From NCBI GenBank assembly GCA_033675265.1, contig JAUJYZ010000214.1, positions 385,001 to 449,000 on the forward strand: DNA of 64,000 nucleotides. The letters run 5' to 3'. Position numbers and translations under genes: made by a program. The DNA comes from Actinostola sp. cb2023. Lineage: Eukaryota; Cnidaria; Anthozoa; Actiniaria; Actinostolidae. This document shows positions 20,801 through 32,528 of this stretch, one piece after another (within the stretch, counting starts at the first letter, position 1; each line of letters starts with the position of its first letter). A model generated the notes under the pieces. The model saw only the letters and a list, made by a program, of their open reading frames with translations, searched no databases and had not been told where the DNA came from.

Positions 20801-23800
20801 TTAGTGACTGGCTTGCAAGTAAGTTATTAGACATCCCACCATAGTTATAAGTAGATGTATACCTTATACACCCTACTACTACTACTATTAGTTGATGTAT
20901 GTTAACTTAACTTATATTGTGCTCTTTCTAGGGAGGCATGTAAATATATCCAAGAACATTTGACTATTAATGTAGACGAGCTGGGAAGGGATTGTATTAT
21001 TAGTGCAGCGAAGACATCTCTGTCATCTAAACTCATTAGTCAGCAATCAGACTTCTTTGCCAATATGATTGTTGATGCTGTTACTGCTGTAAAGAGAACT
21101 GGGAACAAGGGAGAAGCTAAGTATCCCATTAAAGGTATCAACATACTCAAGGCACATGGTGGGAGTACAAAGGAAAGTATTCTTGTAGATGGATATGCTT
21201 TGAATTGTACTATAGCATCTCAAGGTAAATTATATTTTTGAACGGCTAGAAGTTAATATGGTACAGTTGTTAATATCATTGTTCTTTTCAGCTATGCCTA
21301 AAAGAATAACAAATGCTAAGATTGCATGCCTGGACTTTTCTCTTCAAAAAGCTAAAATGCACTTGGGTGTTAGTGTTGTAGTTGATGACCCTGAAAAACT
21401 TGAAGCTATTAGAGACAGGTAGTTATTAGTTAATACTGACTCTCTTGTATACTTCTACTAAGTACTATTGCCCTATATCATTATGATGTCACAGCTTGTT
21501 TATGAGGGGGACAGAATCGTGAAGAACAATAGAAATTTGAACTAAATCTGCTCTGCTGAGGTTCACTTGATTTCAAATTAGCTAGTTTGCAGATATTATG
21601 TTCATCAATGCTTTTCCACACTGGCGAAAAAAGGACCTGAAATCGACACTTTGATTAACCCATTCGCTCCTGAGCTATTTTGAGTTTTTTAGCGATTTTC
21701 TGGACCTAATCACGTCGTAGGAAATTTCGATTCCATATAAGGGGTTTCCATGGAAATCTTGACAGTTCTGAATGCCCGTGGGCTCGCGTCTTCACATGTG
21801 CTGTCTTTCTTCTTGGGAGCTCGTTGGGGCTAGTAGTGTTCACTACATGAAGAGGCCAATTTTGCATTTTAGAGTGTTTTATAGCCATTATTCACCACAG
21901 AAGCCCCCAGAACAGCATCATTAAGCTTGACTGGTGTGGTAGAGACCGTTCTGCTGAAAGAACTTAGCAGCGAGGAGCGATTTTCACGAAGACATCTCGA
22001 CACTGCCGTTACGAAATACGAAATTGGACTTGTAAAGAATGCAACCGGTGCAATATTTTGCCTGTAGGACCGAGTGGCTCGACACTATAAAAATCTTAAA
22101 AACGGAAATGGCGGGATGATTGCTGTCGAAAATTCCCGTATGTTCCCGGCATCCTTTTCGGGCGTGCAGAACGAAAACACGTGTTTGCAAAAGTGGTCCT
22201 AAGGAAATGGCTATTGTTCGGCGAGTTAAGGAAGACACGCATTTTTGATTTTTATGGAAAACAAATTGAACTAATGCCCAGAAATCGGACCTGTACGTCA
22301 GTTTACTTGAGGTTAAAATATGAAGAGTTATCTAGTTGTCACTAATAACTGGCCATGAGATCGATGTTACGAAAATTCAGAAAGTTAGAATTTTTCAAAG
22401 CAGTATCGATGTTTACGGCCGGTTTCGGCCGGTGTAGGAATCAATGGGTTAAACTTCTAGAGTTTTCATCCAATCAAAATGAAACTTGGCAACATGACAG
22501 TACATGGGAAGACAACAAATCGTATCATTTTTGTTTAATTTTTATTTTTATGATTTTTGGCGGGAAAATGACGTCATGAACATGCCGAAAATTTTTGAAA
22601 TTCACAAATATACTAATTTGATCATTGCATTCGAAAGAACATCTAAAATGAGAGATATAACGGAAACAATATCTCGGTTATCATCATTGAATCCAAAGAT
22701 ATGAATTTTTGAAATTCGAAAATCTGCCATTTTGTTACTAAAAATAGCACAAAATGGTGTTCCCACAATATTTACTGTGTTTGGTGACTTTTATCGCTTT
22801 CAGGCGATCTGTAAAATACAAAATCCTTTGTGTTGTTGCTGTTTTGTCCCCTCGCAAGCATGATCCTTAGCATTTAAGCAATAGATTGTTTTGATGTGAC
22901 GTCATAATGATATAAGGCAATTAATAATGACTGCTATGTTATTTGACAGAGAGACTGGTATCACCAAAGATAGAATTCAAAAGATTTTGTCATCAGGTGC
23001 TAATGTTGTCTTAGTGACTGGTGGAATTGATGACTTGTGTTTAAAGTATTTTGTGGAAAGTGGAGCCATGGGTGTTAGACGTGTCAAGAAGGCTGATCTG
23101 AAAAGAATTGCACGAGCTACTGGAGGTAAAATCATTCTGCTGTTCTCACTGCATACATAATTAGCACTGCACAGGAAATAAGAAAAATAAATATAAGAGT
23201 GCAATTTAGAAAAGCGTGAAATAGTACTATTACTAAATAGTACTAAATAGTGCTATTTCTATTGTTTTGTATTGTTTCATTAGTGCTATTTAGTACTAAT
23301 TAGTTATTTAGTTTTCAAGCTTTTCTAAATTGCACTCTAATGCCCACTTGTTTTAATCAGTGCTTCGCTGTAGTAATACTTTGCGGTCCTTGGTATAAAT
23401 TTGGGTGTTTGGCTTGAAACTGGGCCATTTCACCGAGATTTGAATCTTCAGTTAGGAGTCTTTTGCACCTTCGTGCTGTGCTGAAGGGTATGCAGTGAGG
23501 ATATATAAATGTATTTGCTATTTCAGAATAGTCCAAAAACCTTCCAAGGACAGATTTAACCGAATTAAATATAGACATTGCAGTGTGACTAAAACAGTGT
23601 TTGGTCACTCGTTGCATGACTTGGTAGAGCATGCATATGCATAATTAGATTGACTTCGATTACTGTAGATCTAGATAGACGATACTCGAGCATGCAAGTG
23701 AAAACTAAAGTTCAATAGAGTACCGAAGTGTGACGTCACGAAAAAAATAATGTTCGCTTTATCAACTTTCGATCCCCAATTTCGAAAGAACATCAAAAGA

Positions 23801-25880
23801 AGCTTACATGCCAAATTTGAGAGCAATCGGTTAAATAGCGGCTGAGATATGGCCAGTTGAATATATAACTTCCCCCCACAAATCACTGTAATTTCGGCTT
23901 GGATCATAATGTTCTTTCGAAATTGAGGATCGAAAGTTGATAAAGCAAAAAAAATATTTTTATGCCGTCATCACTTCGGTACTCTATTTAGAGTATGAAC
24001 ATCTGTGATGCAATAGCCAGGAATTTTGTGTAACGACACGAAGACCTGGCCAACTGATATTCATGGGCCGATTAGGCAACACCTCCGTAAAGATGGACAG
24101 CGATTTTTATGTTGTTTTAAATTGATATTTTCAGTGCCATCTCACTAGTTAAATGACAAGATTTATAAAAATTGGATAACTTACTGTATATGAATCGACA
24201 ATCTAAAATTTGACAAATTTACGTACTAGTACCCCTTTAAAAGGGTGGGTTTAAAGGTACATGTAGGTACAGAAGGAGAAAACTTGATAGAGTCCAGGAG
24301 AGCATTGCTTAAACAGGGAACAGAATGAGAAGAAATGCACCTTAGAATGTTATCACACAATATAAACCAATATATCATTCGTTATGCTTGAATTAATAAT
24401 TAATAAACCAATAACCAATATATCATTCGTTATGCTTGAATTAATAATTAATAAACCAATGAACCAATATATCATTCGTTATGCTTGAATTAATAATTAA
24501 TAAACCAATATATCATTCGTTATGCTTGAATTAATAATTAATAAACCAATAAACCAATATATCATTCGTTATGCTTGAATTAATAATTAATAAACCAATA
24601 TATCATTCGTTATGCTTGAATTAATAATTAATAAACCAATGAAGGTGATATAAATATATCATTCGTTATGCTTGAAAAATAGTTGATCAAGTTGTGCTGT
24701 TTATTCAGTTGATAACAAAAAAACATTTATGCTCTAAATAGTTTTTTTCACGGATATATCATTCACTATTTGTTTATGGGTATGGTATTTATCTTCTTTT
24801 CCTATGTGTATCACAGCAACCATGGTACTATCTCTTGCAAATCTTGAGGGGGAAGAGAGCTTTGATGCCAGCATGCTTGGAGCAGCTGATGAAGTACGGC
24901 AAGACAGAATATGTGATGATGAACTTATCATAATTAAAGGGTAAGATCAAATAAATAACTGTTTATTTAAGTGTCCAATGTGTTCCCTGTCCAATGTGTC
25001 CAAGATTTTCATGATGATATTGACTAATAAGTAAAATGTGAATGAAAACCATTTATATTTTATGTTCATTATCTATTGACCATCATTTGAAGAAGACCGG
25101 CTGTATACAGTCGAGACAAATGAACAATATGTTATATTTTATAGACTGTGCCACATTGTTTAACATTTTTCTTGATAAGGCCTAAGGCAAGATCATCTGC
25201 ATCCATCATATTACGTGGTGCTAATGATTTCATGCTTGATGAGATGGAACGATCCCTCCATGATGCTATTTGTGTAGTAAAGCGTGTGTTGGAATCCAAG
25301 ACTCTTGTCCCTGGTGGTGGTGCTGTGGAGGCTGCTTTGTCAATATATCTTGAAAACTTTGCTACATCTTTAGTAAGTGTTATTACAGAAGTATGTAGAG
25401 TGTGCCTTCTCTATTGAATTAATGACTTGTTTTGTTATAGGGATCAAGAGAGCAGTTAGCTATAGCTGAATTTGCACACTCCCTACTGGTAATCCCGAAG
25501 ATTCTAGCTGTCAATGCTGCTCAAGACTCGGCAGACTTGGTGGCAAAACTTAGGGCATTCCATAATACATCCCAAATCAATGCAGAAAGATCTCATCTCA
25601 AATGGTAAAGAATTGGAGCTTAGCATAGTGAGAAAATACATTAATGTACTAACAAACCTTGTTTTTTATATGCAGGATTGGCCTGGATCTGCAAGATGGC
25701 ACTGTTAGAGATAGCAAAAAAGCTGGTGTTTTAGAACCAGCCATCTGTAAGATTAAATGTTTGAAGTTTGCAACAGAGGCAGCCATAACTATCCTTCGTA
25801 TTGATGATATGATAAAGCTTGCACCAGAGAAGAAAGAGGAGAGTGGCTATCAACAGGCTCTCCAATCAGGACAACTATAA
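17871..25880 (+). CDS. TCP1: T-complex protein 1 subunit alpha (CCT1), complete, ten exons
   Basis: Alpha subunit of the cytosolic CCT/TRiC chaperonin, which folds actin, tubulin and other proteins with ATP. Exons: 17871-17952, 18022-18107, 18415-18641, 20932-21224, 21292-21418, 22950-23125, 24817-24940, 25180-25372, 25441-25604, 25676-25880. All are GT-AG with compatible phases, total 1677 nt (558 residues, the usual size). Visible group II chaperonin motifs are [15 protein letters not shown] (residues about 41-55), NDGATI (62-67), GDGTTS (93-98, ATP site), the apical segment [14 protein letters not shown] (catalytic Asp about 400) and [19 protein letters not shown] and [12 protein letters not shown] identify the alpha subunit rather than its paralogues. 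Introns 3, 5 and 6 are packed with repeats, including array copies of the exon 3 donor. No disruption is seen. Confidence 0.97.
18642..19139 (+). repeat. 91-bp array derived from the 3' end of CCT1 exon 3 and its splice donor
   Basis: The unit runs CACCCTACTACTACTATTAG, TGGATATAGACTGGCTTGCA, AGTAAGTTATTAGACATCCC and so on, that is, the last ~40 bp of exon 3, its GTAAGT donor and ~45 bp of intron. Five further copies follow the real exon end with a 91-bp period (donor copies near 18733, 18824, 18915, 19006, 19097). The array resumes at 20774-20900 after a transposon. Confidence 0.95.
19457..19533 (-). ncRNA. tRNA-like sequence (probable SINE head)
   Basis: On the minus strand, CCTCGATGGCATAGTTGGTT resembles a pol III A box (TGGCATAGTTGG) and GGAGTTCGAGTCCCAG a B box/T-arm, about 50 nt apart. 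The anticodon region does not fold into a convincing arm, so this is more likely a tRNA-derived SINE or pseudogene than a tRNA gene. Confidence 0.5.
20060..20660. repeat. Two adjacent tandem arrays within the TIR element
   Basis: 20060-20410 holds about five ~75-95 bp units around GTATTCACGTCAACACGTAC and GAACGTACATGTACCTGTCTTGC. 20430-20660 holds about four ~62-66 bp units around AACCCTAAACCTAACCCCAA followed by GGTACTTCATGATTATAATAAAATACAAAG. The telomere-like CCTAAACCTAACCCC string belongs to the second unit. Confidence 0.85.
21468..22920. mobile_element. Inverted-repeat element filling CCT1 intron 5
   Basis: The ends TTGCCCTATATCATTATGATGTCAC (left) and the inverse GTGACGTCATAATGATATAAGGCAA (right) bracket almost the whole intron. 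The interior has repeated CATTTTGAAATTCG-like stretches but no ORF. No clear target duplication. It contains the piggyBac-like element below. Confidence 0.65.
21659..22448. mobile_element. piggyBac-like MITE
   Basis: TTAA flanks both sides (21655-21658, 22449-22452), with short inverted ends CCCATTCGCTCC and GGAATCAATGGG. A TTAA duplication with CCC/GGG tips is diagnostic for piggyBac-type transposition. 790 bp, non-coding, nested inside the larger inverted-repeat element. Confidence 0.75.
23196..23338. mobile_element. 143-bp MITE (family 1, copy 2)
   Basis: Same family as 16041-16182: AGAGTGCAATTTAGAAAAGC to GCTTTTCTAAATTGCACTCT. It lies in CCT1 intron 6. Confidence 0.9.
23718..23984. mobile_element. 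267-bp Tc1/mariner-type MITE
   Basis: The ends GAGTACCGAAGTG and CACTTCGGTACTC are inverse. The arms continue through GCTTTATCAACTTTCGATCC and CAATTTCGAAAGAACAT. TA flanks (23716-23717, 23985-23986). It lies in CCT1 intron 6. Confidence 0.8.
24358..24672. repeat. Tandem array around CCAATATATCATTCGTTATGC
   Basis: Six or seven units of about 46-60 bp built from ACCAATATATCATTCGTTATG, CTTGAATTAATAATTAATAA and a variable AACCAAT(G/A) spacer. In CCT1 intron 6, ending about 145 bp before exon 7. Confidence 0.9.
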
Positions 25881-26039
25881 AGTCTTACAGCTGTAGATCA
25901 TAATATTAACTGATCAATAATTATTGTAAGGGTGTGTGATCTACAAGTTTTGTTTGCCCTTGCATCTTTTCTACCAGGCATTGTGTTGTTTTACTTTAGT
26001 CTGGTGTTAGTTGTAGCTTATAGTGTGATGCACACATTG

Positions 26040-26045
26040 AATAAA
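26040..26045 (+). terminator. Polyadenylation signal of CCT1
   Basis: AATAAA lies 160 bp after the CCT1 stop codon, in an A/T-rich stretch followed by TGTGATGGTG. Confidence 0.7.
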
Positions 26046-27234
26046 GTTTCATCAAATACAGGGAATTGTATTATAATGTGATGGTGAATATTAGAAATAA
26101 CTGCAATGAAGCATGACATTCTTCCCAACAAGAGAACTGAGTTGTAGTTGTCTGGGAGGTGACCTTGCTACAACTACTGGTACATGTGCAACGATGCTTT
26201 GGGAAATGTTTGTTTGTGGGTCTTTATTCCACCTTCACTATTATTAAAGGCACTTCATGCCCATTAATTGGGTGACAGTTGGTCAACACCTACTGAGGAA
26301 ATCCTGATTGCTTCCCTTGTAAAACTGAACCCTGATTGTTTACATCGAAAGCATTCACACAAAATGTTTCAATACATTTTTCATTAACCTATTTAATTAA
26401 TAATAATAATAAATAAAGGTTTATTAGACAAATCCTTGCACAATAAAATTTGACAAAAATTTAGACATTTTAATACATGTAGTTCAGCAGTGCTCTTCAC
26501 CGTTTCATCTGAGCTCCTCTAGCATCATGGCTAGTACATTAGTTTCTATTACAATTTTCTCAAATCTAATATTGTTGGTGGACTGCTGATTGATGGACAG
26601 ACTGCTGATTGGTGGACAGACTTGTATTTTTTCACTTATCGAATTCATGAATAATTAATGAGGGAAATACAATAGAAATCATAAGCGTAGCAGACATCTG
26701 TAAATTGGGAAGAGATTCGTCCTCATTTGCATTCAACTTTAACTTGGATTTTCTCAGCCAAACTGTTTCCTATCATCAAATTATAGTAAAACATCCACTT
26801 ATACATCATTGGTTCGATAAGTAATATACAATATTCGCGTCCAATCTGCCGCTCATATTGTATCTATTACTAATCAATCTGGATGTTGTAATCGGATACT
26901 GTATTCGGACAGTTATGTGAGCCAATCATTTACTGCTTTCAGATCAATCCACCAATCACTGCATTGATACAAATCACCATAGCAACAGGAATTGAGTCTT
27001 TTTCAAAACATGGAGGTATTTTTCACTTTTGATTATTATGCCTTAATTGATTATTATTTTTCTCGGAATATTGTAATAGTTATGATTAATAACAGGTCAG
27101 TTTGTTTATTTAGAACATAAAGATTATAATGGCACTGTCCCGGTCATTTGAGAGGAGGATTTCATTAAAATTTGGACGAACATTTTCTTGGAGGTATTGG
27201 GGTTCCTGTGGTGGTTTAGCTACATTGTAGTGTC
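26046..27234. other. Intergenic region between CCT1 and the GTSF1-like gene
   Basis: No coding exon is recognised. Small direct repeats are present (GACTGCTGATTG(A/G)TGGACAGACT near 26580-26625). The 5'UTR and promoter of the GTSF1-like gene are expected near its right end, with no TATA box close to the ATG. Confidence 0.5.
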
Positions 27235-28211
27235 ATGGCGTGGTCTTCACCTACGGAGTGGGAACGATGGGATCCTGATAAAGTGCTTATATGTCCGTAC
27301 GATCAGATGCATAGAATACCCGCCAAGCGATACCAGTACCATATTATCAAATGTAGAGAGGTTAGACTGTAATAGTAATTACTTCATTTAAACGAGTATG
27401 AATCCGGGTTTACTCGGTGTGAAAACCTCACAGCTGTCGACTGTCGTAAGCTTTTTTCTCTTCACTGCGTGTATCAACTCACTTCGTTCTAAGTTCTAAA
27501 GATCTCTAAACCCTTTGCAGTACTAATACTGGATTGATGAATCCATATCTCTATGAATTATAGTGCTTATTTAAAATGTAAGCTATAAGTTATAATATGT
27601 AAGCTACATGTATATGGAAAGACGGAAAAATTCACGAATCTGTCAAGAAGAGAGATGGAAGTTTGCTGAGAAAGTGGTGTTTTGTTTCACAATGATTTAT
27701 TTTGGATAATAATTATTGTTAAATATGTTTGCTGTTGCTATTCGGGGGGGGGGGGGGGGGGGGGGATATGGTACTTGACCCATGTTTGGGTATAGAGGTG
27801 CCGCTGAGGGTTTTAATCCCTGACCCTGTTTAGGACAAAAAAATCTAAAATACCTACCCTGTCTGGGACAACACCCTCTATTTTAGGACCCTGTTTAGGA
27901 CAAAGGGCAAAATACACACTGTCTTCTTTTACACAATTTTAACAATGTTTTATGTTGACTGCGATGACCTGCTAAAGACCGGGAAACGTCTCGGATCTCG
28001 GATGGCTAAATACCGGATAAAACCATATTTAGCGACGACAATCGTGCATTACGTCCCATACCCTGTTTAGGACAGACTCACATGAAATTATATACCCTGT
28101 TCAGGACAGAGAGGCCAAAAGCCATACTCTGTCCAGCGGCATGTCGCCGTATAGCCCATATATGGGAGTACGCCCCCCCTCCCCCCCCGGGTTGGATATA
28201 GCCCATATATA

Positions 28212-28251
<40 letters not shown>

Positions 28252-31200
28252 GTTGCTATTACAGATAGGTGGCTGAGGGGTGGCCATTAGTACAGGTTTG
28301 ATTGTATATGTCTATCATCCTAGAAACATCCAGAGAAGGATTTTGTATCCTGTCCTTTTAATGCCAAACATATCATGCTTAGAACTGATCTACGGCGACA
28401 CATCACTAGATGTCCTGATAAGGTATATTTATATTTATTATTATTATTATTATTGTTCCATAAATGTATTATTAGTTGCATAGCATCTTTGTAAATCAGT
28501 GCAAACTGAAAGATTTCTGTGGCAAATAAAGTTTTTTATTATTATTATAAGTTATTATAACCTTGGGATGGAGTCTGCATGGTATTTATAATACATTGCT
28601 TTTCTTTGCAGGGTGAAATTGAACCATACTCCTTTAAAGGTATTAAGAATATGTTGTTATTCCAGTACAGGAAACAGTTTAATAGCAGAATCATGATTTC
28701 TATCGATAGGTGTAATTAAATTGAATTTGTACTTTTAGGAAGTGAGAAGGACAGTGAAGGATTCTATTTTAAAGGAGACACTTCTGTACCGTGTTACAGA
28801 AAAGAAGAATGTTCTATTCCACCTGATGATGACTGGGATATAGGTACGGTTGTTACCATCATTAGCCATTAACAAAACGAGCAGGGGACTGGGAACGAGT
28901 TTATTAGAATTAATGCAATTACGAAATTAAGTTCATGACATGAAACAGCATGTTAAAATTAGCATCTGTGCAAAGTTTGATGTGATTTGAGCGAATTCTG
29001 TTGGAATCATAAGCTTTTGAAATTGTGTTATCCATCCAAAATTTTACAGTGAATGTATGGTTCGGATGGACAGCGTCAAAAATTTACAGCGTTTGTATGG
29101 GAAAATAGACATATTTGGTGCCCTCTAGCATCGTCAATATTAAGGCGAAGTTCACCAAACTTTCCAGACTAGCTAAGTCTGATCTGCTCTCTCAGAAAAT
29201 GATGCCCATTTTTGCTAGTTTCTTATTTAATTAGTTTTACGGAATTGGTCCCAGTCCCCTGCTCGTTTTGTTAATGGCTCATAGAAACTCTCCCAAAGGC
29301 TGAGGGCTTGTCCAACCGGCTCTTACCACAGGAAACCCAATTATTATAAAATTTATAATAATTGGGTTTCCTGTGGTAAAAGCCATCAAATTATTTTAAC
29401 ATATTGGTGTATGTTATATAAATAGAGGATGATGGCACAACAACACACCAGAATTTGTGTGAATACTATCGGGGGTTTGCTGCTGGGAAAAACATATCGA
29501 CGTCACCAAGCAATAATCAAACAGTTCAAAATGTTTTAAGGTACATAACTTCTCAAACTCATCAATTAAATGAATGAATGTAATAATAACAAGACGCTCA
29601 ATGAGCGTACACTCGGGCTTATGAAAAGGACAATGTCAGTTGCGTGAGGAGAGACCTGACAATGACTGACAGTTGCGTGACGAGGGAGACTATATGTCTG
29701 CCAGATGAAGGGCTATACGATCTCGATTTACGAACATTGACCTTACTTGCCTTAAATGCTTTGATGTAGTTTTGAAGTACGATTTTTACGATTCCTTTTC
29801 CTTCTGAATTTTTCAAACGTGGAATAAAATAAACATCCATCATGAGTTACTGAAAATAACTCGACTGGCTCGACTGTTTGCATGACTTCTGTACATATAG
29901 CTTTCTGTCAATAGATGGAGTTATACATGACCGTTGTACGGCGTTGGTCGTGAGTTTAATTATAACAAGAGTCCGCGGAGATCTTTATCTATGAGTCAGA
30001 CACAAGTCTCCCTCCTCATTGAGCATCTTCTTCTGTAATAGATCCCTAAAATCTAAGGACGTTTTGATTTCGATTGTATTTTTGCCGTTCACTGACCTGT
30101 TTTGAGCGTGGAAATTCGGTTTTAAATCAACGGTTCTAAAATTAGGTCGCGTAATAGATGTATGACTCAGATAAGGATCACTTTACAACTGTCATCTTAC
30201 TGAAAAGAACACGGATTTTCGAACATTGACCTTGCTCGATCGCCTTTGTCTCAATTCATTTTTGGATATGAGTTCGAGTTCGTGGAAAGGCGTTATAGAA
30301 CAGCCGATAAAACATGGGCTTTAAACAGGCTCATTTCACAGACAAAAGCATACGGCTATTCGTGTGGGCCCACTCTGAAAGATGTCGTTTCATTTATAAC
30401 AAAAGCAAACGCGCCTTAGCTTCATCGTGGAATGATCAACTACAATCCTGAACTTAATAGCTTGAAGATCTATGATGAGAAATCTTGAAACTCGATAGGA
30501 TCAAATACATCGCATTCTTCGCATTTTTTCTTCATTCCATCACCTGAAAAAAAAAAAAAAAAAAAAAAAAGAAAGTGTATTTTCTAACTCGGGCTTCCTT
30601 CGGAAGGGCCCGAGTAATAAAATGCTGAACTGAGTACACAATTTGCATACAAATGTAAGCGAGTTTAACTCTTGATGTACAGAGGGTATCAAACATTTTT
30701 AAAATTCAAGATGTCTGCTAAACATAACTATAAAATGTGTAATTTATCTCTATTATATATTCCTGATGTTTTTTATGATTTAATTAGCTTACAGCCCACA
30801 GAACGAGATGAATTTAAGAACAGGCTGAGGTCTAAAGCCGTGCAGAACCATCTTGCTCGGCCACCATCTGGACTAAACTGTTACCATGGTAACATGGCCA
30901 AATCAAACATTGATAACACACCAAGAAACATATTACAACAGCACACTACAAATGGACAATATAGAACTATGTTGGATGGCAGTCAATATAATCACTCAAC
31001 AAGACCATTGTCTTCAGTAGAGCATTTATTAGATAGTAGTACACATGTACCACAAACATTTAGAGGGGCTGGCAGTCAATATAATCACTCAACAAGACCA
31101 TTGTCTTCAGTAGAGCATTTATTAGATAGTAGTACACATGTACCACAAACATTTAGAGGGGCTGGGAGAGCAAGATTGGCAGAAGAAGCAAGAAGGACAC

Positions 31201-32398
31201 AATTTGGAATTACATCTTGTACAGGTATTGTACAGACTGACTTAACTGACTGACTGACTGCTCATTCATGTGACTGACTGACTGACTCATGTCACTGGTT
31301 GAATGACCGACTGACTTGTGTGACTGACTCATGTCACTGGTTGAATGACCGACTGACTTGTGTGACTGACTCATGTCACTGGTTGAATGACCAACTGACT
31401 TGTGTGACTGACTCATGTCACTGGTTGAATGACCAACTGACTTGTGTGACTGACTCATGTCACTGGTTGAATGACCAACTGACTTGTGTGACTGACTCAT
31501 GTCACTGGTTGAATGACCGACTGACTCCTGTGACTGACTCATGTCACTGGTTGAATGACCAACTGACTTGTGTGACTGACTCATGTCACTGGTTGAATGA
31601 CCGACTGACTTGTGTGACTGACTCATGTCACTGGTTGAATGACCAACTGACTTGTGTGACTGACTCATGTCACTGGTTGAATGACCAACTGACTTGTGTG
31701 ACTGACTCATGTCACTGGTTGAATGACCAACTGACTTGTGTGACTGACTCATGTCACTGGTTGAATGACCGACTGACTCCTGTGACTGACTCATGTCACT
31801 GGTTGAATGACTGACTGACTTGTGTGACTGACTCATGTCACTGGTTGAATGACTGACTGACTCATGTCACTGGTTGAATGACTGACTGACTTGTGTGACT
31901 GACTCATGTCACTGGTTGAATGACTGACTGACTCATGTCACTGGTTGAATGACCAACTGACTTGTGTGACTGACTCATGTCACTGGTTGAATGACTGACT
32001 GACTTGTGTGACTGACTCATGTCACTGGTTGAATGACTGACTGACTCATGTCACTGGTTGAATGACTGACTGACTTGTGTGACTGACTCATGTCACTGGT
32101 TGAATGACCGACTGACTCCTGTGACTGACTCCTGTCACTGGTTGAATGACTGACTGACTTGTGTGACTGACTCATGTCACTGGTTGAATGACTGACTGAC
32201 TCATGTCACTGGTTGAATGACTGACTGACTTGTGTGACTGACTCATGTCACTGGTTGAATGACTGACTGACTTGTGTGACTGACTCCTGTGATTGAGTAA
32301 CAATGGTCTTATTGTTTCTAGGGTTACAAAATGCTGGTTGTTCAGCTGGAAGAGGAAGAGGGATGCTCAGTTTCTACACTTTAGATGATAAAATATAG
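27235..32398 (+). CDS. GTSF1-like protein with two CHHC zinc fingers, complete, seven exons
   Basis: Exons: 27235-27360, 28324-28422, 28612-28639, 28739-28843, 29426-29540, 30788-31224, 32322-32398; GT-AG throughout, phases consistent, 987 nt (328 residues). Finger 1 is C20-PYDQM-H26 ... H36-IIK-C40 and finger 2 is C52-PFNAK-H58 ... H68-ITR-C72, the tandem CHHC pair of the U11-48K/TRM13/GTSF1 group. The start just before [11 protein letters not shown] and an acidic-Trp motif (PPDDDWD, about 118-124) point to GTSF1, which binds PIWI proteins and is needed for piRNA-guided transposon silencing in flies and mammals. The protein is about twice the usual length: exon 6 adds ~145 residues including a tandem repeat, and the tail has AGRGRG. 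Roles in this animal are inferred from the family. Confidence 0.9.
27744..28249. mobile_element. Element bounded by G22 and C36 runs, in GTSF1-like intron 1
   Basis: The left end is a run of 22 G followed by ATATGGTACTTGACCC. The right part has CCCATATATGGGAGTACGCCCCCC and a run of 36 C (28214-28249). The interior repeats CCTGTTTAGGACA. Layout and ends resemble the other homopolymer-ended elements of this window. The C run ends 74 bp before exon 2. Confidence 0.65.
28865..29278. mobile_element. MITE in GTSF1-like intron 4
   Basis: The ends GCCATTAACAAAACGAGCAG followed by GGGACTGGGAAC and the exact inverse at 29244-29278. Non-coding, 414 bp. The target duplication is unclear. Confidence 0.8.
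29323..29379. repeat. 57-bp perfect palindrome
   Basis: Two 28-bp arms starting TTACCACAGGAAACCCAATT meet at a single central A. The TACCACAGG(A/T)A(A/T)CCCAA motif recurs alone elsewhere (10669, 36435, 47434, and inverse near 54901). Confidence 0.9.
29597..30620. mobile_element. Helentron-like element with hairpin ends, copy A
   Basis: The left end holds the hairpin ACGCTCAATGAGCGT followed by ACTCGGGC. The right end is the hairpin ACTCGGGC-ttccttcggaagg-GCCCGAGT followed by AATAA. It includes an A run (30547-30570). It shares interior with copy B at 34978-35800 (inverted), for example the TGACAGTTGCGTGACGAGGG segment. No coding capacity. It lies in GTSF1-like intron 5. Confidence 0.6.
30979..31164 (+). 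repeat. 93-bp perfect tandem duplication inside GTSF1-like exon 6
   Basis: Two apparently identical in-frame copies of 93 bp encode a 31-residue unit beginning [20 protein letters not shown]. Identity at third positions indicates a very recent duplication or homogenisation. Confidence 0.95.
31237..32295. repeat. 42-bp minisatellite in the last intron of the GTSF1-like gene
   Basis: About 25 units of GACTGACTCATGTCACTGGT plus TGAATGACCAACTGACTTGTGT, with shortened variants (GACTGACTGACTCATG) in the right half. The unit is a multiple of three, so both strands show long spurious frames. Confidence 0.95.
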
Positions 32399-32483
32399 AA
32401 GATTTACAAACATACTTCCTTTATCACTTTTATAAAATGTTGTTGTTGTTGTAGTTGTTGTTATAAAACAACAAAGTTCCATA

Positions 32484-32489
32484 AATAAA
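32484..32489 (+). terminator. Polyadenylation signal of GTSF1-like gene
   Basis: AATAAA 86 bp after the stop codon at 32396-32398. Confidence 0.6.
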
Positions 32490-32528
32490 GAGATATTGAT
32501 ACATATATATATAGATACATTGTATATA

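Noticed and set aside
30672..30787. Upstream extension of GTSF1-like exon 6
   Set aside because: The frame is open, but only the acceptor at 30786-30787 joins exon 5 in phase and keeps the downstream frame open.
31210..31836. 208-residue frame rich in [14 protein letters not shown]
   Set aside because: Produced by the 42-bp intronic minisatellite of the GTSF1-like gene.
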